From Cavia porcellus (taxonomy: Eukaryota; Chordata; Mammalia; Rodentia; Caviidae): a stretch of 64,000 bases of DNA. Positions 22,778 through 35,524 of this stretch are shown one piece after another. Below the pieces are notes generated by a model. The model was not told the DNA's origin and did not search any database. It saw only the letters and a program-made list of their open reading frames with translations. The stretch is from contig NW_026947486.1 of the NCBI RefSeq assembly GCF_034190915.1, positions 22,809,001 to 22,873,000 of the forward strand, written 5' to 3'. Every line of letters begins with the position of its first letter. Position 1 is the first letter of the stretch. The translations under genes were made by a program, and so were the position numbers.

Positions 22778-23628
22778 GTTCCTGGCATATATGGACCCTG
22801 AACTTTCTACTAGGACGTAACCGGGTAGCTTACCAACTAGTGAGAGCCACTGTGGTTTACCGCCATCAACTCTACCTAGCTCCCTTCAGCCTCTCCTGCC
22901 ATGTGGAGCCATGGGTCCCCAAAATCCCAAATAACAACTCTTCAGGAAGAGATTCCTCACAGCCATCCCTGATGTCTGAAACCTGGACAGAAATGGATAT
23001 CACCCAACACATTCAGCAGAGGCTCTGGAATCTCAAGGGACAGAGGGTCCTACGGCTCCGTTTTATGTGTCAGCAGCAAAACAGTAGCAAGGTTCTTGAG
23101 TTCCGCTGGCATGGCATTTTGTCCGTGGATGTTGCCTTCTTGCTACTTCATCTTAATGATACTCATAAAACTGCTCAGAAGGCTGAACTTGTTCCTAGTG
23201 GCCTGGAGAAGTTTATAAAAGGGGAATCTTTTCTCTTGAGGAAAGCTCGGCAGATAGACAGTGTTGCATCTGAGCTTTCTGCCTCCTCCTGGGAACTGGA
23301 TAAGTCTGAAAATAACCAGTGTTCCCTCCACCCTTACACAGTCAGCTTCCGTCAGTTGGGCTGGGATCATTGGGTCATTGCTCCCCACCATTATACCCCA
23401 AATTACTGTAAGGGAACTTGCCCTCGAGTACTACACTACGGTCTCAATTCCCCCAATCATGCCATCATCCAGAACCTTATTAATGAGCTGGTGAACCAGA
23501 GTATCCCTCAGCCTTCCTGTGTCCCTTATAAGTATGTTGCCATGAGTATTCTTCTTGTTGAGGCAAATGGAAGTATTTTGTACAAAGAACATGAGGGTAT
23601 GATTGCACAGTCCTGCACATGTAGGTGA
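22778..23628 (+). CDS. BMP15: BMP15 exon 2 (propeptide and mature growth factor)
   Basis: This exon supplies residues 118-400. The acceptor AG is at 22776-22777 and the stop TGA at 23626-23628. The propeptide has the conserved [16 protein letters not shown] and DITQ blocks and possible N-glycans at Asn170/171, Asn219 and Asn244. A furin-type site RKAR (residues 272-275) precedes a 125-residue mature domain (276-400). That domain has six cysteines (299, 328, 332, 365, 397, 399) in the cystine-knot pattern CSLHP, YCKGTC, PSC, CTCR. The seventh cysteine, which links subunits in most TGF-beta ligands, is absent, as is normal for BMP15 and GDF9. Possible mature N-glycan sites are Asn357 and Asn381. 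The reading frame is intact, so the gene looks functional. BMP15 is X-linked in mammals. Confidence 0.98.
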
Positions 23629-23684
23629 GAATGAAAGTACAGCTCACTGTGGATTCACATGAAATTGGAAAATGGTTTAAAAGA

Positions 23685-23690
23685 AATAAA
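23685..23690 (+). terminator. BMP15: BMP15 polyadenylation signal
   Basis: AATAAA lies 57 bases after the stop codon, giving a very short 3' UTR. It is the first canonical signal downstream. Confidence 0.75.
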
Positions 23691-23887
23691 TATCACTGTT
23701 AAAGCTGAAATAGCTTTCTCTCAATCTGTACGTTCTCTTCCTTGCCTCAAGTGTTGGTACTTCATTTTCCTTCTTTTGCAAGCTATTCAGTTTATAAAGT
23801 TGTTTTGATACCAATCTTCTGGCATGCATAACTATGATTTCACCACCCTTGAGAGCCTTTAATTCCTGGGTATAAAATGCTCTTTTG

Positions 23888-23980
23888 AGGGGCTGGGGAT
23901 TTAGCTCAGCGGCATAAGCACCTGCCTTGTACGCAGGCAGTCATGAGTTCGATCCCAAAAATGAAAAAGACCAAAAAAAA
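23888..23980 (+). repeat. ID-type SINE with 11-bp target duplication
   Basis: The head GGGGCTGGGGATTTAGCTCA, the B-box region GTCATGAGTTCGATCCC and the tail AATGAAAAAGACCAAAAAAA are flanked by ATGCTCTTTTG at 23877-23887 and 23980-23990. It appears young. Confidence 0.93.
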
Positions 23981-24169
23981 TGCTCTTTTGGAGATGTGCG
24001 TTTTTTTGTTCTTGTTTTTGTTTTGTTATTTAAATGACATTATCTGAAGTCTTGGCTCATAATGTTAAACTTTACAAAATTTCCTGGAAAAACCTAAGGA
24101 AGGTGAAGTCTTCCTAGTATCCATTTTCTTATTTAGGGTGGTAAACGTGGCTTTAGATTTTATTTATTT

Positions 24170-24244
24170 ATTGGTACCAAGAGTCAAACTTATGACCTCA
24201 TGCTTGCCAGGCAGGCACCATGACACTGAGCTATATCCTGGCAC
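24170..24244 (-). repeat. ID-type SINE
   Basis: The plus strand reads TTGGTACCAAGAGTCAAACT through GCTTGCCAGGCAGGC and TGAGCTATATCC, the complement of an ID head. It is moderately diverged. Confidence 0.8.
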
Positions 24245-25128
24245 TTGGTTTAAATTTTATAATCTCTTTTTTTCCCCTCTAACTCCTAGAAATCACTAGC
24301 AACTCCCTACTTCTGTGCTTGTGCTGCCTTCTACTGTATCTTATCTCAGATGTACTAGAAAACTTTATATGAAACAAATTACTGAAACCTTTTAGCTATC
24401 ATGTCAGGCTTTTTTTCTTAGCCTCTGAATGTGAGAAAAGTACATAGGACCCCTTCCTGTCCTAGCATAAATACAGCAGCCTTCAATGAGGCTTACAAAA
24501 TATGAGTATGGAACTCTGAGAGCAACCACTCCAGACTTTTAGGGTGAAAAGAGATGTAATTGATTGCAATTATGCAAGAAGGAGTTACTTTAAACCTTCT
24601 ATGGAGCAAATCTTATAGGGTATTTTCTTTATGTAACACTTAAATCTTATTAATAACTCTACAATGAAATTTGCTTAATGGCTCAAAGCCAGGAGACCTG
24701 ACTGGAGATGGGGGTAGCAGGCTTGTGTGTGTGGGTATATGAAAGTTTGTGAGGCCTGAATTTGCCTGGTTTACGTGTGTAGAGGGACTATGGTGAGAGT
24801 TCTTAATGTCTGAGAAAGGCATGGACCTCTGCTTTGGATTTAATGATGGCTGCAATGTGACTCCTTTTTACTGCCTTGAATTTCTGTGAAACCTAATCTG
24901 TTTATGGAAGGTACAGGGCTCACTTGATATGTTATCCATGAATCCTTGACTTGTGCAAATCCCCAGGGAAATCACTGGAAGGATATGGTTAGTTGTGGCT
25001 AATGTTATGGATTTTCTTTTCTTTATTAAAAATTATTTTTATGTTTATGTTGTATATATGTTTTTGGTATAAAATGCTTTGTTCACGAAGTCAATTGACT
25101 CCATAATTTTGATTGCAGACCAAAGTAT

Positions 25129-25270
25129 ATGAGAACTGAGTCAAATTTCCCCATAAGATCAGCATTGAATCTAACCATTTAATTTGATTTGGTTCTCACC
25201 CAATTCAGTTTGTGACCAGAATATTGGTAAGAATCAAGTTTGTAAATTCAGGTATCACTACGTTAAATAT
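25129..25270 (+). repeat. Unidentified dispersed repeat, copy A
   Basis: About 140 bp align with 48308-48445, for example TCAAATTTCCCC, AGATCA.CATTGAA, CCAATTCAGT.TGTGACCAGA and a TCA.GATACCACT-like end. The two copies are roughly three-quarters identical by eye. I cannot name the family. Confidence 0.65.
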
Positions 25271-25428
25271 ATTTGTTATGCGGAATTGGTACATACACAT
25301 ATTGCATTTTGATCCAATTTATTTCTTCTAGCTACCCTTCTATGTCCCCTATCAACAGATTCTAACATTTATGTTTCTTTTATTTTTTAAAGTATTAATA
25401 TGTTCTGTTTATAATCAGAAAAAACATA

Positions 25429-25447
25429 CTATATACATATATATAAA

Positions 25448-25480
<33 letters not shown>
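25429..25480. repeat. (TA)n microsatellite
   Basis: An imperfect, then perfect, alternating TA tract close to the left end of an old L1. Confidence 0.9.
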
Positions 25481-25481
<1 letters not shown>

Positions 25482-25873
25482 GTGTTTGATTTATTTTATT
25501 TAGCATTATGGACACATGTACATTCATTTTCCTATACCTGACTCAAATTTATCCTTCTTTACAGCTGAATAATACTCCACTATGTATATACAGCACACTT
25601 TTTATCCATTCATCTGATGGTGGTTATATATGGTGCCTCTAACATTTACCTATTATGAGTTGTGCATGTAAACAAGGTTATGCATGTATCACTGTCATAT
25701 GGTATCTTTAACTCTTGTAGGAAAATACCTCAAAGAGGTATAGCTGAGTCAAATGGAATTTTTGGTTTTAGTTTTTTGAGAAATCTCAGTACTGATTTCC
25801 ATAATGGTTGTACTAGTTTACATTCCCACCAACAATGTAAGAGGTATTCCTTCATCCTCACAATCTTAACTGC

Positions 25874-25958
25874 ATTTTTTTATTGAATCAGATATTGAAC
25901 ATGTGACCTCGTGCTTGCCAGGCAGGTGCTCATGCCACTGAGATAAATCCCCACCCCT
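25874..25958 (-). repeat. ID-type SINE inside old L1
   Basis: The plus strand runs from TTTTTTATTGAATCAGATAT through GCTTGCCAGGCAGGTGCTCA to AAATCCCCACCCC. Flanking TTAACTGCATTTT and TTAGCAGCATTTT look like an aged target duplication. Confidence 0.8.
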
Positions 25959-28900
25959 TAGCAGCATTTTAAAAATTCTTTGTTACAGCTATTCTTTCTG
26001 GAGTAAGATAAAATTTCAGCATTGTTTGATTTGCATTTTCTAATGACAAGCACACTGAACACATTTACATATCTATTAGCTATTTGTGCTACTTCTTTTG
26101 AGAAGTGTCAATTCATTTCAATTGTCCACATTTTGATTGGGCCTTTTATTTATAGCAATCCAACTTTTTAAAAAATTTTTTCCAGATATTAGTCTTCTAT
26201 CACAGAATTAGCTAGCAAAAATTTATTTTCATCTTGTAAGTTATTTCTTTGTTCTGTCAGTTGTTTCCTTAGCTGTGTGAATTTTTTGTATTTGATATAA
26301 TTCCATGTGATGATTTTTGTTATTTCTTGTCCAGTTGGGTTTCTGGTCACAAAGTCCTTGCCTGTACCTATGCCTGAGGTCCTCTTCAAATTCTTGTTCA
26401 CTGTTATAGCTTCTGTTATAGTGCTCTTTCACCTACTTGGTTAGGTTAATTCCAAATGTTCACTTACGTTTAGGGTTTTATGAATATGATTATTTTCATG
26501 ATAGCTTTCTGGGTGAGCTCACTGCTGGTGTTTAGGAAAAATATTTTGTCTTGATTTTGTATCCTGGTACTTTGCTGAATTTCTTCATTTGTTCTAAGAG
26601 TCTTTGCTGGAGTTTTGGGTCTTCTATGTAAAGATCATGTCATGTACAAGTAAGGATAATTTGACTTCTTTCTTTCTTATTCAAACTCCTTTTATTTCTT
26701 TATCGTGCCTGATTTTACTGACTAAAGTTTCAAGTAACATATTGAATAGGAGTACAGAGTGTACATACCCTTGTCTTCTTCCTGATTCTAGTGGAAATAC
26801 TTTCAGATTTCCTCCATATAGTATTATGTTGACAGTGGGTTTGTCATAAATGACTTTTAGCAGCTTAAGGTAACATCATCCTATACCTATTTTGTCAGGT
26901 TTTTAAAATTGTGAATAGATTTTAGATTTTTTCAAAGGCTTAATCTGTCTATTGAAATGATAATGTGATTTTGTCCTATATTTATGATGTATTATATCTA
27001 TTGATTTATGTATGTTGAGCCATCCTTACATCCCTGGGATGATGCAAATTTGGCATGATATATGACCTGTTACATTTGCTACATTTTGTTTGCCAGTGTC
27101 TTATTGAGGATTTTTGCCCCTGTATTCATAAAGGATTAGTTTTGTCAACTCCTTATCTGATTTTGATATCAGGTTAATGCTAGTCTCCAGGAATGAGTTT
27201 GGCAGTGCTTCTTTCCTTTAATTTTCATGAAAGAGTTTGGGGGAAATTTTGGCATTTGATCTTCCCTAAAGTTCTGATACAATTCTGTGGTGAATTCATC
27301 ATATTCTGGACTTTTCTTAGTTAATAAGGTTTGTATTAGTGCCTCAGTTTCATTGCCTCATGTTGGTATGTTTAGAGTTTTTTATATCGACTGGGTTAAA
27401 TTTGGGTAATTCAAGTTGTCTAGGGAATTTTCCAATTCTTTTAGGTTCTCCAACTTAGTTTCTTACAGTCCTTTAGATTTCAATTGTGTCCACTGTGATT
27501 TTGCCATTTTCTATTTGTAAATGCTTTGATGTGCTTTCTTCCCTTTTAGTAAGTTTGACTGAGGGTTTGTCAATCTTGTTAATCCTTTTAAGAACCTCTT
27601 TATTTTACTGATCTTCTGTGTTGCATTTTTTAATCTCAGTGTCATCAATGTCTACTTTGACATTCTTTCCTTCTACTAGTTTTGAATTTGGATTTTTCTT
27701 ATTTTTGGAGAACCTTGAGATGTTTCATTAGGTTGTTTATTTCATATAGCACTATTTTAATGTATACAGCTGTAGCTGTAAACTTCACTCTTAGGACTCT
27801 GTGTTCTATTTTGTATTTTCTTTATTATTTGATTCTAGACACTTTAAAAATTCTTTTTTATTCTATGATTTACTGATTATTCAATGATACTTAACCTCCA
27901 TATGTTTGCAGAGTTTCTGTGGTTTCTTTTGCTCTTACTTTCTAGTTTTATTCTGCTTTTCATCCTTTGTCAGCCTATGTAATTCTTTTTTGGATGAGAT
28001 GTGTTTCTTATAGGGAACATATCATTGTTTTTTGATGGAATCTATCACTCTGTGTCTTTTGATTGGAGGGTTAAAACCACTGACACTGGGAATTTAAATA
28101 ATTGTAAGGTATTCACTGAATCCTCTCATTGTGTTACTTTTGTAGTTCTACTCCCTTTATATTTTTTTTTTCTTTTGTTTAGCTACTTTTGCAGTTAGAT
28201 ATATACTTTTCTTTGTGCTCCTTGGTGCTGGTTACCTCCCTTTCTCTAACATCCCCTTATGATTGTTTTGTTATGCTTTCTTAGTGGAGATGTATTTCTT
28301 TAGGGGTTGGTTTTCGTGGAAAGTCTTCTCTGTCAGTTTTGAAGGCTAATTTTTCAAGGTGCAGAAGTCTGAGCTTTAGTTGTTTTGTTTTCATGCTTAA
28401 AAACCTTCACTCCAAGTTCCACTGGTCTTTAAAGAGTTATGTGAGAAAGTCCATTGTTATTTTGATAGGCTTGTTTGACTTCAAAAATTACTTGTTGTTT
28501 TTAATCTAATATATTTTAGTCTTATTTTTGTTGAATTTCTGGGATTTTGATTATGATGTGTTATGGAGAGATTCCTTTCTGGTTGTAGCTTTTTGAGGCA
28601 CTGCCATGCCTCTTGTACTTGAATATTGACTTCCTTAGTGATATTTGAAACTTTTCTGTTAGGATTTCACTAAATATTTTTGCTCCTTTTCAGTCATCAC
28701 CTAATTTTTCTTTCATTCCTATATTCTCATTTTTTTCTGAGTCATGTAGCAGCTGTTGGATATATGATGTCTTACTTGTTTTTAGTGTATCACTTTAGAA
28801 CATTTATTAAATAAATGTTTTTAAGTTCTGAAACTTTGTCCCCACATTGGTTAAATCAGCTATCTATGCTTTCTATTGAGTTTTTCACTCTTGATTTTCT

Positions 28901-30770
28901 GCCTAATCTTTGTATAATTTCTAATTCTTTCCCAAAAGATCATTATTATTTTATATTATTTAATTCAGTTAGCTCATTGTGTATTTGTTTGCAGAACATT
29001 TTATTCATTCACTCATTAATGTGTTTATTTAAATCCTCTTGAAGCACACTAAACATCTTATGAATTTGCTTATATGTTCCCACTTTGACATAATCAAACG
29101 GTTTGATCATTTTTTTTCTTAGTTCCTTGCCTGTAACTTTCTCTACCTCAGCGCTGATGAGATTGGCTTTTATAAAGCTAAGAATTTTTGGAAACATCTT
29201 GTTGCCTCGCTTTCTCATATTTCTGTTGTTTTTTATGCTGCTTGTTGAAGATCAGTTAGGAAAAAACTGTCAATACTATGAGCCCTTGTTATTCACATTC
29301 TGTCTGAGATGTGTACTTGAATTTGGTAATGTTTTGGTGTTCATACCCCTTTTCAGCCTACTCAGCACAATATTTGAAGGTCGTCTTAGTAATCTACCTT
29401 CTTCTGGTGCTTGATCCCCAACACCAGTTAGAGAAGAAAAACCTTAGTGTTAGTGATGATGCAAAGAAAAACTAGATATTGGTATAAATAAAAACCAATT
29501 ATCAATAAGTATGCCACTATTAACAATAGAAAAGAAATAATATTAAGAGTCAAAGACAAACCAGATATTGACATACAGGAGCAATAATAGCAATAATAAT
29601 TCTACCCTTATCATTAGAAAAGAGATATGCAATAATAATATAGACATACGGTAAATATCTACTAAAAGCAACTATGCTACCATTAACAATGAAATCAACA
29701 CTGATAAAATGGTAAGCTAAATAGCTAAAAGTTAATAAACTTTAGTAGTGATAATAATAAATAGATTAGGGAAAGAAAAGAAAGAAGCAAAATTTGAAAA
29801 GAAGATAAAAGGAAGATGATAAGGAAGAGAAAAGGTGATATAAAAGTTCAAGAGAAAAATAGAGGAAAGAGAATTATGTCAAAATAATAGAAAAATAAAC
29901 CAGAGAAATAAATGAAAAAATTTTAAACAAAACAAAGCACAAATGAAAGAAAAGAACCCCCCCCCAAAAAAAAACAAAGAGAAAGGAGTCCAAAAAATTG
30001 TTCTGCATTGAAGCGTTTAAGTTTCGTTCCAGGATGTGTAGTATTGGAATTCACCAGATAGGGACAGTGAGTCACAACTAGCACCTATTATGTTTACACA
30101 TCCACTTTTTGACATGTGAATGCTGAGTCCTGCCCACCTTTCCCCCAGAGGGGTGACAGACCATGATGTGATATCTGCCTCAGGCCTGTATTCACTCCAG
30201 CAGCTTTTAGTGTTTATTCATTCCTGTACATCCTAAGCCACTGCTATCTCCATCTAGCTTTGTGAACTGTGGGCTTTTGAGGTACCTTGGTTGCTCTGGA
30301 GACGCCTCTATGCACATTGCCTAGGATATTATAAATATCTAAGATGAGGCATATTCCTGATTACATTTGTAGATTAGGAAAGCAAATGGACCACTGAATT
30401 GTGTCCTGGAAGTAGGCAACAAGGGAAGTCCATCAGTACACTGGAGTTCACCCCGACTTTCAGACCCAGCCCTCTTAGAAAACAGTTCACTGACCTGGTT
30501 TCTCACTACAGATGGTTGGATCACTATGTCCTCCAGAACCCTCTCCCCAAGACTTAGGGTTATTGTTTCATATTTCTTACTTTTTCTGTATTGTCTTCAG
30601 TTTCTTCAGTTTCTCTGAAATTTCTAGCTTTTCTGCTATATCTTTCTTGATTTCGGGAACTCTTCTATTACTTGTCTTCAACAAACTGTTGTTTTCTGGA
30701 TGTCTCAATTCCAGGGAGACTGTTATTTGATACCAGCTTCTATTCTACCATACTTTTGCCTGATTACTTC

Positions 30771-33700
30771 TTATATCTTTTTATCACTCATGCTGTCTTT
30801 CTAATGATTCATATATAACAGCATGATCTTGATTAGTTCACCTTTCTGTATCAGTATTTTCTAATGGTATTCATAAAATTTTTATGGTCAATATGAAAGT
30901 TCTGACAAATACTGTTGTATGTGTAGCAGAAAAATGTAGTAACATGCAGATTTAGAGACTCTTAAAACCTTTTCTATAACAATAGATTTTTGAAGACAAT
31001 TATGTAGATACTGGCTATCTATTGGATTTAACTTTAAAAAGTAATTTATGGGATGACTGATAGCCTCGGTTCAGGAAGAAGGGAGAGCAAGGAAGAGAAG
31101 GAGAGAGTAAGAGAAGGGGACAGGATGTGCTGCTCAAAAGCCTGCCTCCAATGACCCATTTCTACATGTTGGACCTACCACCCAATAGCTTTTTCAGATA
31201 AAAGCCTTCATTATCAAAACAGGTCCCACCTATATGCATTGCTGTACTGGAAATAAAACCTTCAATACACAAGTCTTTTAGAGGACCCTTCATTTTTAAA
31301 TGAAAACAGGTATATTACATCTAACCCAAGGAAAGTAAATTGGAGAGCCAGGCAAAATGTATCTCCAATTACAGCAAATATTTGGATGTTTAATCTTCCA
31401 AAAGATTTCATATGACTTAAGTTTACTCTCTTGATAGTTCTATAAAGTAGAAAGTATTAGCCCTACTTACAAATTTTTATCATAGTATAATTCATTCATC
31501 ATAAATCACTATTTTAAATCCGTGGTTGATCTGTTTTTTAAGAATATTTACAGAATTGAGCAAATATGACAATCTAATTTCACTATAAAAATAAATCTTA
31601 TTACCATTAGTTTATCACCTTTTCTCATTTCAGAAGAATGGTCACTGAAGAGTGATATTCCAGCATTTTGCTCCAAGCCTCTCTCAACTTTTTGTGCCTT
31701 CTGCTGAATTTTTCTCTGCTTTCAAAGAAATCTATTAAATCATAAGGCTTTTTATTTGGGGCAAGTTCTGAGACAAATCAAATAAACATGAATCATATAA
31801 GTAGCTATTCCCAAGGAATTACCTGACAAAGTGACAATTTTCTGAAAATTGGGCTTTCAGAGGAATTTAACCCACTTGTCTCCCAGGGACTACTAATTAT
31901 CACAACCACTGAAGTTGTCCAACTGTTGGTTTTCAAGGCTACTATAGAGATGGGGAAATGGAGATTGCAAAGGGTAAGTTACAGTGTTACAAAGCTCATT
32001 CTTTTTACAGAGTCCACCAATTTTCTTGAGCAAATCCTTTTTGATTAATTTCAGAATTGCAAAAACATTCATTTTGGTCACTCTCTCTAGTGCTTTATTG
32101 GTTTTATGGAGTCGGTTTTTTACTACACTATTCATGAAGTGGTCCACTATTACTACCTTGTCACTGTGACTTTCCCAAGATCCATAACGTCATATCCTCT
32201 GTACTCATTCATTCGTCTAAAAGATATAAGTGAATTTTCCCAGAAAAGACTATTTCTTATCATCCTATGAAATATTAAACAGACTTAGAAGCAAAGGAGT
32301 TGCTGAGGATTTAGCTCAGTGGCATAAGTGCCTGCTTGGCAAGTGTAAGGTAATGAGTTTGATCCCCAGTACCACAAAAAAAAAGTGAAAGTGTTTATAT
32401 ACCTCTACGTATATATCCATACACACATCCTCACTTCCCATACATATAGTCTATCAGTGTACAATTTTATTTCCTAGTGGAGTTCACTGCTGGTGTGTTA
32501 ATATGAAAGGAAACATGGTGTCTCTACTATAGCTGTTGCTCAGTCAAATGCTTTTATGTTTCTTGTAATTGTGAACATTATTGGTTTTATGTTCAAAGAA
32601 AACAAACCTTGAACCTAGCACTTTTACCAGGTCTTAGAAGGACCAATGAAAAACTAGCAAGGGAAGCAAGAAGGGACAGATGAAGGGACAGGAAGAGAGG
32701 CAAGGAAAAGGGAATTTTCACACACCAGAAGTGTATCAAATACTTAAATAATGTCTGTTAGAGAACAGGGGTAATATGAAGAATGTGTGTAGGGGAATGG
32801 GCTGAGAGTATAAAAAGACTCCATAATCGTACTACTCTGCAATGAGATGACAGCACCCCAGGTAATCACAACTAGTATCGTTTTCTGGCATTAGCCATGC
32901 ATTGTACTTTTCTGGCATCATGCTATGCTTTTCAAATTGCTGACTGTGCCTCTCCTACTAAATCCAAGAAAATTTCACTGTCTTAAGATTGAGGAGGTAA
33001 GATACCAGTTTACTTTCTCCTTTCTCCTTTTTTGTAAACTCAGATCTTGACCCACTCAACCAAAGGTAAGATGCATTTGTCTTTGAACTGTGAGTGAGGC
33101 TGTGACAAAACACTAAAAGGTATGAGACTGTCAAAAAGTTCTACACAGTTAAGATTATCCATTCTGCAAAATCGTTTGTAGAAAATCTGTGAGGTTCCTG
33201 CATGTAGACTGTGTAGTGCATAACCAAATAATGCAAGTAAAAGCATTGTCTTGGCTCCTGTTTCTCTGGTGTGTCACAGTTTATACAACTAGTTCCAGGA
33301 TTTTGGGAGTTGACATAACCTGTGTGTTGGCTTTTCAGGAGAATCTCTGAAGGTGATAAACTATGTGTGATTTAGTATGGGATTCATTTCCCCTTGTTTC
33401 CATATCAATAGGCCTAAATAATTCCTAGTATAGATTATTTTTGGCTGCAGCATATTTGACTGTGTCTTACTGAAAGGATATGTACTTTACACTAGACTGC
33501 ATATGGCTGGAAGTATTATGAGGATAGGGGAAAGATCAATTGTCTAGTCCCTGTTCCTCTATGCATTGTACTCTGAGAGTCCTCCATATTTCTTAGTAGT
33601 ATTTGGGTCCTGTAGAGATACCATTAAAATAAATGGGAAAATGTTTGCCTCAAAACATGGCTCTGACTTTGGGGATAGTTCATTGTAACAAGGTAGAAAA

Positions 33701-35508
33701 AGAGCTTTATTCCCCCACCCCAATTCTACCCCCAAGGATCTGATATACACCTGTGCATTTTATCTGTCAGGAACTGTACAGTGCTGAGAGGAAGAAAGGC
33801 TGTGATTCATATGGAAATTCTTTAGACTGCCACACTTCACATTGGTCCACAAATTCCCCCACTGTACTGAAATGCGAGGACTCTAAATCATATACCACCT
33901 TCATCTGCCTTTCTTTGTTTGCCCCACTGAAGGGATATTCTCTAATGAGATGAGAGATTTTCACTGTCTTGGAGTACAAACACTACTGTCTTCTTATCGT
34001 CAAAATCCAGGAATGAGATAATTATTCTCTTGTTCTTCTCTGTGGATCTCTTATCGTATCTTCATGGTCCAGTAGTCTAAAACTCAGGGGAACCCAGGTG
34101 AGGGTGGACATAAAGTGGAGTGTCTTGTGAGCTCCTATAGTTTTTTGCTCCTTCTCTGAGGGTTGAGCCAAGAGGATGCCATAGGTTTAGGAAAGAAACG
34201 CTGTGTCTGGATAAAAGAGGTTCCACAGTCAGGGTCTTTGGATTTCCTTTTGTCTTCAGCTTGTAGACATTGCAAAGCCATGATGATGCAGTTAGAATTT
34301 TTAAACAGGTCTTTTGGTCCTGATTTGTGTGCCATAGAAATTCTCTCCTTAAAATTGGAAGGGGACCAAAAGTTGGAAGGGATTGGGATGGACGGGAGTG
34401 GTAGAGGACAAAGAAAAAAATTAACATGCATTATGTACATGGACCAACTCTGCACAATAAATGTAATCGTCATACATGAGAAAACCTGTCTCATCTGATT
34501 TGTTTTTTCTAAAGTTAGTGCTTTCCTAAGTCAATGTCTTACCTAGTTTCATCAAAAATTTTAAAACACTGGTGCTGAGTGAGCTAGTGAGGTCAGTTTT
34601 TATTAGAGTCAAAGGAAAGATTTCTGCACTGATGAAGATATGAGGAGAACTAATTATTCTTCTTGTTTTGTTCCAGGACCTTAGCAATATGAATATATAA
34701 TCTTTCCTATTATTTACATTCTTCCAGCCCGGGTGAATGAAGATGACTGGGTCTATTTTCAGTTTGGCAGTCTCTGTCTTTCACAGACAGTATATTCTGT
34801 ACATCCAAAGGCTAGGGGACAGCATTGGTAATGCCACTCTACAGCTTCCTTCCATTCTCAGTGGTAACATATGAGAATGCTTCCACTGAAGACAGCTACC
34901 AGATTTGAAAACGAAAATACTTGACCAGAGACACTGAGAAGTATAACAAAGTCTCAGTAGCTACCTCTATGAGATACCTGAGAGAAACTATCCTTATATC
35001 TGAGGGTTGTGTTCATTTATTCATTCATTGAAAATGTATCTATTGGGTACCTACTATCTGGACACCTTAGGGATACAGTAGGGAAGAAGACAAGTCTCTG
35101 GTCTTGGCAACTTGCTCATTTAATGTTTAGCATGAGTACTACTCTCCTTAGGATTATAACTTTCCTTAAAACAAGACCCTCATATTTGCTTCACTTTTCC
35201 CACAAGTCAAACAAAGATAGGATTATGTTTCCCAGGGAATCTGACTCACAGCCAGACTTTAAGGTATAGGAAGTTATTGGGAATACTCCCTGAATCAACA
35301 CCTATGAAGGAAAGAAAGAGGACTCGGAAGAAGAGGGGGCTAAATTCTGACAGAACTTCAACAAAAGCTTCATGTGACCCCATTAGTGTAAGAAAACACT
35401 AAAGCCCAAGATGACCACACTATAGATAGGCTGTGAAGAGACATGTCTGGGGAATGGTGAGTCAGTGTGCTGCTCCAGTGCAGGTGCACCTTTCAGTTTG
35501 CTGTAAAT
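30771..35508. other. Intergenic region with little recognisable content
   Basis: About 4.7 kb without a supported gene. It holds one ID SINE (32300-32384) and an L2/MIR-like TTATTCATTCATTG segment at about 35015-35095. Overlapping open stretches on both strands at 34077-34498 code no recognisable domain and are probably chance. The rest is AT-rich and unassigned. Confidence 0.45.
32300..32384 (+). repeat. ID-type SINE
   Basis: Contains GTTGCTGAGGATTTAGCTCA and GTAATGAGTTTGATCCCCAG followed by an A tail. Confidence 0.88.
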
Positions 35509-35524
35509 AACTTATGTAACTATT
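35509..35524. repeat. Left target-site duplication of the full-length L1
   Basis: AACTTATGTAACTATT, repeated without mismatch at 42785-42800. Together the pair defines the L1 insertion exactly. Confidence 0.95.

Larger units (their letters stand above)
23991..25375. other. Intergenic sequence downstream of BMP15
   Basis: No gene is supported. It contains an antisense ID SINE (24170-24244) and an unidentified dispersed repeat (25129-25270). The short minus-strand frame at 24640-24855 has no recognisable domain. Confidence 0.5.
25380..30770 (-). mobile_element. Old, decayed L1
   Basis: The plus strand reads the complement of L1. It has the ORF2 C-terminus (TTTATCCATTCATCTGATGG at about 25600, the complement of the final ORF2 region), then the reverse transcriptase part between about 26500 and 27300, the ORF2 endonuclease side to about 28200, a coiled-coil ORF1 remnant at about 28700-29220 and an A-rich then mixed-composition presumed 5' UTR to about 30770. 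Stops and indels are everywhere and no motif-bearing frame exceeds about 100 codons. It is much older than the L1 at 35525-42784. Outer ends are approximate. Confidence 0.75.

Noticed and set aside
23888..23980. tRNA gene
   Set aside because: The A- and B-box sequences belong to an ID SINE: there is an A-rich tail and flanking target duplications, and no complete cloverleaf.
34077..34498. Three overlapping frames of 111-119 codons, possible small gene
   Set aside because: Frames are open on both strands at once and none has a recognisable domain, splice context or repeat origin; chance is most likely.
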